DNA of 64,000 bases. It comes from Paramacrobiotus metropolitanus. Its lineage: Eukaryota > Tardigrada > Eutardigrada > Parachela > Macrobiotidae. Location of the stretch: contig NW_026570302.1 in the NCBI RefSeq assembly GCF_019649055.1, positions 496,001 through 560,000 on the forward strand, written 5' to 3'. How positions within the stretch are numbered: the stretch's first letter is position 1; each line of letters opens with the position of its first letter. Shown here in pieces: positions 11,159-20,600 of this stretch. The notes beneath the pieces are model-generated. The model saw nothing but the letters and a program-made list of their open reading frames with translations. It was not told where the DNA came from and did no database searches. The position numbers and the translations under genes were made by a program.

Positions 11159-11750
11159 ATGGTGGATCCTAAAGATTTGGAACCTACGTATACGCATTAT
11201 CGTCGTGACTATCAGGACGAGGTAGTCCTTTTCAATTCGAACATGATGGACGTGAATAAGCGCATAGAGACGTTCTTTGGCTTTTTTAAATCTGTTCCCT
11301 GGTCAGGATATTTACCAGATGGCTGAGGCAGGGTTCTATCACCGCGGTGCTGGTCGGTTGTATTGTTTTACTTGCGGATTGGGGGTTGAAGATCTCCTAC
11401 CTTTTGAGGATATCAGTGTGCATCACGCAAGATACAATTACACGTGTGAGCATCTAAATACTGTAGTTAGCAAGAAATTTATAAAGAATGTACTGGATGT
11501 GCAAGAGCAGCTAAGCGGATGGATGCTTAGTCGATGGAATCGGAGAGTTTTGAATTTCCACTGTGGTTGCGATGACTCCGAGGATCAAGTTGATGGGCCA
11601 TATGCTCATTCCGATATGGAACTGGACAATCTGCCGGATGTCAGTGAAGTGAAACCCGTTGATGGTGTCGATATCTGTCCCCATATCCTTAATCATACTT
11701 TTCTTATGGGTAGAGGCGAATATGGCAGAAGTATGTTGAAAGTTATCTAG
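11159..11750 (+). pseudogene. BIR-domain (IAP-like) protein with a frame change
   Basis: The frame from ATG 11159 (MVDPKDLEPTY) reads into the beginning of a BIR domain (RIETFFGF) and stops at about 11325. A second frame, overlapping from about 11277, continues with AEAGFYHRG and the zinc-binding pattern C-x2-C-x16-H-x6-C (codons 11364-11447), exactly the BIR spacing. The C-terminal ~100 residues are acidic and no RING is seen. BIR proteins bind caspases or other partners, and baculovirus and entomopoxvirus IAPs block host apoptosis. Whether this one does so is unknown. The frame change lies in or after a T6 run at about 11281-11290, so it may be a real lesion or a homopolymer error. The presence of a BIR domain is very secure. 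Confidence 0.85.
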
Positions 11751-11832
11751 CACGGCGTTTGTGACACATATTTTACACTTGCTTTTATTTTTGTTCTTCT
11801 TGCAGTCAATAATATTTACCTTATCTTACACA

Positions 11833-12264
11833 ATGGATTTTCCCGAACTGAAGTACCAGTTTCAGGACGGCAACGTCAAGTGCTATGAGATCACCAGCAA
11901 ATCTTCATTATGGTTTGATACAATCGGTAACACTGTTATTCTTGCCCGCAGTCCCGCTTCTGACGGACTTAGTACTGCCCGGCAGAAAGGTATTATACTG
12001 GACTTACCTGCCATTAATAATCTACTCCTATTGCTAAACGAAGGCAAAATTCGATTGGGTTTGGACGCTGCGTGCATTGGACAAACCCCAAAGTACGCCC
12101 ACATAAAAGATGCCAACGATACGGTTATCGATATTAAACTGGCTTACCACGCCTCCTTTGGACGTACGATCTCTATCTCGCTTGAGGGAGCCTTAATTAT
12201 GCTGGGATACCGGAATTTTCGGAGCGTGTGCAAACTGCTTAGCCAACTTATTCCTAAACCGTAA
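11833..12264 (+). CDS. small accessory protein, Polinton family member 2
   Basis: 143 codons from the ATG at 11833. An acceptor-like 'cttcttgcag' ends at 11805, so a leader intron is possible. CYEITSKSSLWF aligns in pattern with WYHLTDNIRVGV of the protein at 36436. KGIILDLPAINNLLLLL recalls the strand-helix segment of PC4-type coactivators (a resemblance, not a proof). It ends with a second strand-helix unit (ISISLEGALIMLGY). It is the last left-half gene before the LTR insertion and is intact. Confidence 0.7.
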   Translation: MDFPELKYQFQDGNVKCYEITSKSSLWFDTIGNTVILARSPASDGLSTARQKGIILDLPAINNLLLLLNEGKIRLGLDAACIGQTPKYAHIKDANDTVIDIKLAYHASFGRTISISLEGALIMLGYRNFRSVCKLLSQLIPKP

Positions 12265-12297
12265 ATAAATTTGTTCGAACTACTTATTTCCTATTAT

Positions 12298-12301
12298 TAT
12301 T
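12298..12301. other. target duplication of the LTR element, left copy (TATT)
   Basis: TATT directly precedes the left LTR, and TATT directly follows the right LTR at 27234-27237. Four-base duplications are usual for Ty3/gypsy-type integrases. Confidence 0.75.
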
Positions 12302-12392
12302 TGTGGAGTGTAGCGGATGGGAAGGCTACTTCCACATATGGAGACGCACGGAACCAGCGGCGGCCCCGCCTGCATGCAGCTAATAATAATCT

Positions 12393-12420
12393 CTCCGCCG
12401 CTTAGCATGAAGCGGCGGAG
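12393..12420. other. perfect hairpin inside the LTR
   Basis: An 11-bp GC-rich perfect stem with loop 'agcatg', repeated unchanged at 27013-27040 in the other LTR. It lies upstream of the TATA-like box and could be a protein site or RNA structure. Confidence 0.75.
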
Positions 12421-12504
12421 GGATATAAACATGTTGGGATGCTTTGTGTTGGTGCCCGGGAAGTCAGTCAATAAAAGTGAGAAAAGCCAGTCAGCGCGTT
12501 TGTC

Positions 12505-12512
12505 TATAAATA
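12505..12512 (+). promoter_or_regulatory. TATA-like box of the LTR
   Basis: 'tataaata' within 'gtctataaataagcc', about 105 bp before the LTR end and identical in the right LTR (27124-27131). This placement suits a core promoter driving full-length RNA; no start site is shown. Confidence 0.55.
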
Positions 12513-12616
12513 AGCCTCAGAAAGTCGTAAGATCACAAAAGTATCGGTCAGAAGCAGAAAAGAAAGAAAGGGAAAGTGTGCAGAGAGTTAGTCCATCGTC
12601 AGTTCCGGCCTTTACA

Positions 12617-13315
12617 CTGTAGCCCACCACGGAGGATTGCCATTGAAAAGCACAGAAAAATTGCCTGGAAACGTAGCCAACGCCAAATAACGGGAAAAAG
12701 GTAGGAAAAAATATCAGTAATGAATAAATTTTTTTTTTCTCTCCATTTTGAATACAATCTAATCGGATTATTATTATCTGGTTAGTATGATATATGGTGT
12801 GCAGTAATACGGCACTGTTGTACGATCGATTTTAAAGGCATAATTCCTCTGTATTTTCGACAAATATCGGTGTTATTGGCATAATTACGGCTTATTTACG
12901 CATGCGGCATAATTCATCAGTAATTCTTGGATATATTGTTATTATTGGCTTAATGTTTTATGGTACATATCCCGTGGCCGGTAATAGTGCAGTATATGAT
13001 TTATGGGCACATCAGCGGTATATTATTAATCTATAAGTGTGTTCATTATTTGCTTGTGCATTTTATCATCAGTATATTCCGTGTATTATAATTATAATCT
13101 TTAGCGCTGTATGAATATTTAACCATAATTACAAGCTGTATTCAATTAATTACGGGTGTGTTGAGATATCCGGCAAAAATAACGTGTTAATGCATGGAAG
13201 TCATAATGCGCCAGTCATACTTCGAAACTATGGGGTGCGCATTGAGTCAGTGTTGAGTTGAATGTATGGAGTGCGCATTGGGCCAGTGTTGACGTTAGTC
13301 TTTACCATTATTCAA
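12617..13315. other. retroelement 5' leader, AT-rich part
   Basis: There is no gene here. Just after the LTR comes 'ctgtagcccaccacgg'. It lacks the usual TGG at the start of a tRNA primer site, so I cannot assign the primer. The rest is AT-rich with no clear structure. Confidence 0.6.
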
Positions 13316-14280
13316 GGGGCGGTTGCCCGTGTGCTGCAATATTTTTCCCGGGGTTTCCAGTTTCATTGCAGCTGTTTCGAGGGGCGGTTGCCCGTGTGCT
13401 GCAATATTTTTCCCGGGGTTTCCGGTTTGATTGCAGCTGTTTCGAGGGGCGGTTGCCCGTGTGCTGCAATATTTTTCCCGGGGTTTCCGGTTTGATTGCA
13501 GCTGTTTCGAGGGGCGGTTGCCCGTGTGCTGCAATATTTTCCCGGGGTTTCCGGTTTGATTGCAGCTGTTTCAAGGGGCGGTTGCCCGTGTGCTGCAATA
13601 TTTTTCCCGGGGTTTCCAGTTTCATTGCAGCTGTTTCGAGGGGCGGTTGCCCGTGTGCTGCAATATTTTTCCCGGGGTTTCCGGTTTGATTGCAGCTGTT
13701 TCGAGGGCGGTTGCCCGTGCTGCAATATTTTCCCGGGGTTTCCGGTTTGATTGCAGCTGTTTCGAGGGGCGGTTGCCCGTGTGCTGCAATATTTTTCCCG
13801 GGGTTTCCGGTTTGATTGCAGCTGTTTCGAGGGCGGTTGCCCGTGCTGCAATATTTTCCGGGTTTCAGTTTGATTGCAGCTGTTTCAAGGGGCGGTTGCC
13901 CGTGTGCTGAAATATTTTTCCGGGGGTTTCCGGTTTCATTGCAGCTGTTTCGAGGGGCGGTTGCCCGTGTGCTGCAATATTTTTCCCGGGGTTTCCGGTT
14001 TGATTGCAGCTGTTTCGAGGGGCGGTTGCCCGTGTGCTGCAATATTTTTCCCGGGGTTTCCGGTTTGATTGCAGCTGTTTCAAGGGGCGGTTGCCCGTGT
14101 GCTGCAATATTTTTCCCGGGGTTTCCGGTTTGATTGCAGCTGTTTCAAGGGGCGGTTGCCCGTGTGCTGAAATATTTTTCCGGGGGTTTCCGGTTTCATT
14201 GCAGCTGTTTCGAGGGGCGGTTGCCCGTGAGCTGCAATATTTTTCCGGGGATTCCGGTTTGATTGCAGCGAGGTTTAGGG
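13316..14280. repeat. 64-65 bp tandem array in the retroelement leader (about 15 copies)
   Basis: Units begin at about 13316, 13381, 13446, 13511, 13575, 13640 and so on to about 14215. Each contains 'ggggcggttgcccgtgtgct', a T/C run with 'cccggggttt', and 'gattgcagctgtttcga'. Two diverged partial copies follow to about 14345. Some copies carry short deletions. The array lies between LTR and gag, the position where Drosophila gypsy has its repeated zinc-finger-protein binding sites; a similar role here is inference. Long open frames on both strands inside it are by-products of the repeat. Confidence 0.95.
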
Positions 14281-14602
14281 GTGAATTCCCTGTGTGTTGC
14301 CATAAGTTTTTCCAGGTGTTCCCGGTGTGATTGCAGCCAGGTTTAGGGAGTACATTGGTAGTTAGCTGCAAGCATTCAGGTGATTAAGGTAGCGTTTTGA
14401 TTAGAGTTAGTGGATCCTGATTGGGGTTCAAGTTCAGGGTCAGTACGCAAGCAAGTGCGACATCGGAGTCTGAGTCATCAGGCTTAATTTATAGATTCTC
14501 GCTGCGCTCTTTTAGTTCTGTGTTATAAGGATTGCCTTATAAGGGCACGGTAGGCAGTTCAGAGATCTAAGTCAGAAGCGATTACGATCATTCAGGGCAG
14601 AA
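14281..14602. other. retroelement leader before gag
   Basis: This holds two decayed repeat units, then unique sequence up to the ATG at 14603, whose context (agaaATGgcg) is good. No other feature is seen. Confidence 0.5.
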
Positions 14603-17600
14603 ATGGCGAATGACGATGATGTGTATCCTAATCTGGACGAAAGCGTGCATGAAGATGAGCACCATTCTGTGGATGGTGATTCGGTGCTAAATGCAGCAGA
14701 TAATCGCAACGAGGATCCTCGTGGATTTGACGACGCTGCAGCACAAAGAGCTATGGTGAATTTAGTCAACCTAAATGAAAAACGTTTTGCTGAAAGCATT
14801 GCCAAAGCTCTTGTGTCGGCACCAAAGGGTCCACCTCCGGTAGCGCCGCCTACATTTTCAGATGATGCGGAAGAAGATATTGGGATCTTTTTGAAAGACT
14901 TTGAGGTGAAAACGGAGGCACAGGGTTGGACTGAACAGCTCATGGCCGATCGCCTGCCGTTGTATCTCAAAGGTACAGCTTTGGCTTGGTATCATAGGAA
15001 TAAGGCTCTAATTCCTAGACCAGCTTCTTGGAAGATTTTAAAGGCGCTTCTTACGCGCCAGTTCCGTCCTCCAGGTTATCTCGAGCATCAGATCCGGGTC
15101 CTTAATCGTCGAAAGTTTAAGTCCGACGAATCAGTTCATGACTATTTGGCTGAGGTCATGAAGCTCTTCGATATTCTAGAAGAGTTAGGAAAGACGTACT
15201 CGGATAAGGAAAAAGCGGATAAATTGGTTGAAGGCCTCAGCGGTGAGCTATTAAAATATGTAACTTTATTGCAGCCAGAAACGCCGCAAGAGTTTTACAA
15301 ACATGCAAACACTGCCGTCCATCTTATCAAAAAATCAATTCAAACACCGCTTCCGGTGTTAAATGCCCCGGTAGCTGTAGATCTACCGTTAGAGCAAATT
15401 GAAAGTATGGTTTCGCGGGGCGCGGCAAGAGCTCAAACGCGGGACAGAGGAAATTTTCAACCGAATCGTGATGGTCCAAGGCAAGGACCTAACCAGCGTA
15501 ATGGAAATCAAAGATCAGACCAAAATTCCAGGAGTTCCGACAGGAATACAGGAAATGGTTTCGGAAATTCAGATAGGAATTTTTTTAATCAGGATAATAA
15601 CGGTAGGTATCAAGGGCAGCGAGGTTTTCGAGGACGAGGAATGAATAATCGTTATATGCGAGGCAGGAATAATGATTTCAACCAGTATAGCCATTACGGA
15701 CCGCCTCCACCTTGGGTCTACAATCGGAACCAGGGCAATGATCAGCACAACAGTAACAGGTCCGATCAGCAGCAGGCCCAGCAACCGGTAGATAGATTCG
15801 AGACTCAACAACTTCAGAATGCGCTTCCGGCGCCTCCGCAGCCTCGTCAGTTAACAATAACGTGCTTTAAGTGTGGAGGTCCACACTATGTTGCTCAGTG
15901 CCCGGCACAGCAATCTTCTGCGAACGGACCGGTGGCCAGAAGGGAAGCTTCACGGACTTTTATGATAAAGGTAACACGGAATGAGTCTTCAGAAAGTTCG
16001 GTGAAGGATATTGTTATGGCAAACGAGCATCCGGTAATTAACGTACAAATTTTAGCAAAGGAAGTCAAGGCCTTGCTAGACACGGGCAGTGCCATCACGT
16101 TGGTGTCAGAAAACTTTGTGAGTGGCCTTTTGCTCGAGGAATATATCAATCCCAGAGACGTAGTCGAAGGCCAAACCTTCAATGGGCATGGCTTTGTGAC
16201 AAAAGGATCTATCTTTTTACCGGTAACCATCGGAGCGCAAACTTTTGCCATTAAAGCCGATGTTTGCAGCGAGGTTTCGAGTCAGTTTGAAGTCATTATA
16301 GGCTGGCCAGACTTACAGAAGTTTTACCCCGCGAAAATGGTAAATTTAATTAAGAAACTGGAAGCAACGGAACAAGATAGTCAAAGACTCGTAACAGGTC
16401 ATTCGAAACAGGACCCAGTCGAAGGGTCGTGGCCAAAAGAGGAACTTCAGGTCGCTTCGCCCACCTCTCCGAGTACCACATTGGGAAAGGCAAAGGTCGG
16501 TGAAACTTTGGATTCAGGAGCCAAACGCTTAATAAATCAGTTGAGAAAAGGGCCAGTAGATGAAAAAGGACACCTGACGGAATTAAAAGACCACTTTACA
16601 TGTGGTTGTGGCCAGGTATTGACTTCGAAATACCAGTGGCGTATTCACAGGTTTTCCTGTAAACATACGGAAGCAACCGAGGAAGAGTTGCAGTATAAGT
16701 GCGCTTGTTGCCATAAATTCGGTACGAAAGAGAAATTTTTGAATCATTTAAAGGATTGTCCAAAAAATAACTTAACTACTGAACATTGGAAAATCTGCCC
16801 GTTTCCTTATTGTTTTTTTGTAACGGACTCGACTAAAATTTTCCAAAGTCACAGGGAAGATCATTTTCGTCAAAATGAAGATTTACTAGCTCCATTCACA
16901 GTTGAAAAGAGCTTGGAAACTGAGAAACCAGAGGAGAAATTGGGTTTTTACGAAAATCAGATAACTTTAGGGCATCAGTTGACCCCCGAGCAAAAGGAAC
17001 AGTTGCTTCAGGTTCTTCGCGAATATGCCGATCTGTGGCCGACAGAGGAAGTCCCGATGGGAGGAGCTTTAGTCCCTCCGATAACCTTGGAGACAGAGCC
17101 AAATTGTGCCCCAGTTTGGCAGCCAGTGAGACGTTTAGCTGAAAAAGAAAAAGAGATCGTCGACAAGGAGATTAAAAAGCTAATAAAACAGGGGATTTTA
17201 AAACCTAGCAAGTCTCCTTGGGCGTCGCCCATTTTATTAGTTAAAAAGCAAGGGCAAAAGGATTCTTACCGTATTTGTGGGGATTTTCGTCGTTTAAATA
17301 CTAAACTAAAATACGATCGATACCCTATGCCTACGATTCATGAAATTTTGCAAAATTTAAAAGGATCGTATTTTACAGCTATTGACCTTTCTCAAGGTTT
17401 TCATCAGCTTCCCATTGCGGAAGCGGACCAAGAGAAATTAACGATTATAACAACTTCCGGTAGCTTTAAATATGCACGGTTGCCATTTGGTGTCCATTTA
17501 GGACCTAGTGCTTTCCAGCGAACAATGCATAATCTCTTTGAAAAGTTAATTCTTGAAAAGAAAATGCAAGTCTTCATCGATGACATTACAATTACAGGAG

Positions 17601-20600
17601 ATACGTTCGAGCAGCATTTAAAAAATCTTGAAGAAGTGTTTGAGATCCTCCGCGAGGCAAATTTTACAATCAATGGCAGGAAATCAAAGTTTTCCATGCC
17701 GTCCTGCAAGTGTCTTGGTTTTATAATTTCGTCGGAAGGGATCTCACAGGACCCGGCGAAAACCTTAGCCGTCGAAAAGTTTCCGGTCCCAAGGGATTAT
17801 ACCGAGTTAGCCCGATTTATCGGTTTAACTTCGTTTTATAGGTGTTTCATACCTGGTTTTTCTAAAATCTGTGGTCCGCTCCACGATTTAGCGAATAAAT
17901 ATTGCAATAAAAAATCTGCTAAATTGCCCTGGGATCCAACGCATCAGCAGGCCTTTGAGAGCTTGAAGACCTTGATGACCAATGCACCAGTTTTAAGTTA
18001 TTTTGAAACAAACTTACCAGTAAATCTCCACGTCGACGCCAGTGATTATGCTTTGGGGGTCGTGTTGGCCCAGAAGCATGACGTAGGCGAAAAACCTATC
18101 GCCTATGCTTCCCGGAAATTGGGAAAAGGAGAGTCGGCGCTCAGTACAACAGAAAAGGAATGTTTGGCGATCATTTTCGGTGCCGAAAAATTTCGGCAAT
18201 TCATTTTAGGCCATAATATAACGGTCTTTACCGACCATTTTAGTATGGTCTGGCTTCAGAACCTACGAACCGAAAATGCAAAACTCGCGCGATGGAGTTT
18301 GCGGCTTTCGGAGTTTGAAATTAAAATTATTCATAAAGCCGGAAAGGCAAATGCGGATGCAGATGCTTTGAGTCGGGCCCCAGTCTCGCCGGCGCCTCCC
18401 GAAGGAACTGATATCGATTTTCCAATTTTTACGATCAGTGCCATAACAAAGGTTCAAAGGATCGATTTACGGCAAGAGCAACTAAAAGACCAGTTTTTAA
18501 ATGCCATTATTAATTTCAAGGAAAACACGCCAGCAGTTTACACGGAGCGAATAAAAAGGATCGCATCGTTGTACTACTTGGATGATGGTATTTTGTTTTT
18601 TCTATTCAAAGATAACGGGATTGAAAGGTCGTTGCTTGCGATACCGCAGCATATGCGTCAGGAAATCTGTGAGGCAGTCCATGATTCACCGGTAGGTCTT
18701 TGCCACCTTTCGTATCGGAAAACGCTGCAGGTCATTATAGATCGTTTTTATTGGCCAAAGATGGCCAAATACATTCGGCAGTATATCGCGTCTTGTACGG
18801 TTTGCCAAACCAGAAATCCAGTCTACACTAAAAAGGTCGGCCAGCTCCTTAGCCTTCCAGTCCCAAATCGGCCTTTTGTCAGTTGGTGTATTGACACGGT
18901 AGGGCCGATTACGACCTCGTCAAAGCAAATGAAATATATTTGCACGGCAATCGACGACTTTTCAGGCTTCTTATGCGCAAAAGCTACGCGGACGCATACA
19001 GCATTGGAAATGGCTAAATTTCTGGTGTTCGAAGTGTTTTTGAAATTCGGATTTCCTCTGGCGATCAGATCGGACAGAGGAAAAGAGCAGTTAAACGATC
19101 TCATCAGCTCTATTTACCAGTTGTTGAAAATTAAGCACCTGAAGGGTGCGGGATGGGCACCTCAGACTAGCGGAAAGGTGGAACGAATTCACCGACCGCT
19201 GGGCGCAATGTTAGCCAAAATGTGCGCCGAATCGCAGAGAGATTGGAGCGATTTTGTACCGTTTGCGGTGTTTGCACTAAATAATTCTGTCAGCGACGTA
19301 ACAGGATATACTCCGTTCTTCCTAGCGCACGGAGTATCTTGTTTGTTTACGTTTGATAGTAAGTTCGATACAGCGTTGTTAAGCGATCCGTTTGTGGAGG
19401 ATCTGGCGGAAAATCTTGCTAATGTGCATGCTGAAGTTAAGCATAATTTGCAAGAAGCGAAAATTGATCAGGCGGCGTATTATAATGAAGGACGTAGGGA
19501 AAAGGAGTTTCAGAAAGGCGATTTAGTGTTACTCTTTAGTCCTATTAATAAACCCGGCAAATCAGCGAAATTAATGCATTACTTTCATGGGCCATACGAG
19601 GTACTGGAAAAAACATCACCGGTTAATTATAGGATATCTTATTACCGTTCGAGTACGGAAGAGCCGGCTGTGGTTAATGTCTCTCGCCTGAAGAAGTTTG
19701 TTAAACGCGAATCCGAAGAAGATGACCAAATAGGGGTGCATCCCTTGCTACAGTTAAATGTAGCAGATGCTGAGTCAGAGCCAGGGTCAGATGATGACTT
19801 ATTTTTAAATACCAGCGGTAGCGGGGTGCCTTGTGAATTAGCAGCGGCGGAAACAGCTTATAAGGAGACAGGCAGAGGATCGACAAAAATATCGCAGAAG
19901 AAGCAGCCTAAAAAGCCGACTTCGAGTTCAGCGCTTGTGCCAGTTAAACCGTTAGCAAAGCAAGTTCAGTTTGATAAACAACCGGTTTATATTGAGGCCG
20001 AACAAGAGCAGGTTGTACTGGAAGTAGAGCCTACACCACTAGTAGATACGCCTCAGAAAGTCCTGAAAGTATCGGATCCGGTGGTGCCCAAAGAGCCCGA
20101 AACAGCACAGGTACGTCGATCCGAAAGGCAGCGAAAAGCGCCGAACCGGTTGATTCAGACTATGGCAATTCAGATGGTTAGTCGAACGGTGCAGAAACCA
20201 CCATCGGCAAGGCCGAGGTGGAAATTGCATTTTAATATTGGAGCAGTGTCTGCGGTTTGGTTTTGGTTGATAGTCTTCGGGTTGGGATTCGCATTAGCAC
20301 CAGTAGAAGCTTTGTCCGCCTCTTTGTGTGATTGTTCACAGCAGACTTTTGTGGGGGTCCTTGACCTTCAGCGTTATAAGGCGTGCGAACCGCTTCCGCC
20401 GGATGCAGCCTCAATGGAGATAGATTACTCGTTGTACATGATTCGTAAACCGTCGACAATGTTCCCAGGTTTGGCTTGTTCAGCGGTCATTCGGGATATG
20501 GTTATTACAAAGAGTTTTTGGGGTACTCTCGACCATGTACCATCATCGACGGTTCGAGAACTATCAGAGGCCGAGTGTAGGACAATTGAATCCACAAAGT

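Larger units (their letters stand above)
12302..12616 (+). repeat. 5' LTR
   Basis: It begins TGTGGAGTG and ends GGCCTTTACA, with 'tataaata' at 12505-12512 and an 'aataaa' at about 12470. A perfect 11-bp stem with a 6-nt loop (ctccgccgctt/aagcggcggag) lies at 12393-12420. The right LTR is nearly identical. Confidence 0.95.

Noticed and set aside
11281-11290. Programmed ribosomal frameshift at the T-run of the BIR gene
   Set aside because: The needed shift is in the +1 direction and the bases do not form a proper slippery heptamer in the incoming frame. A lesion, splice event or assembly error is simpler.
12297-12301. Five-base target duplication for the LTR element
   Set aside because: Left TTATT and right TATTT do not match; only the 4-base TATT is common.
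12617-12640. tRNA primer binding site after the 5' LTR
   Set aside because: The sequence lacks the expected TGG start and I could not match it to a tRNA end, so no primer was assigned.
13295-14371. Several long overlapping open frames on both strands with repeated protein motifs
   Set aside because: They arise from the 64-65 bp tandem array (a stop-free repeat with period near a multiple of three). They have no ORF-level conservation, and frames change wherever a unit has lost a base.
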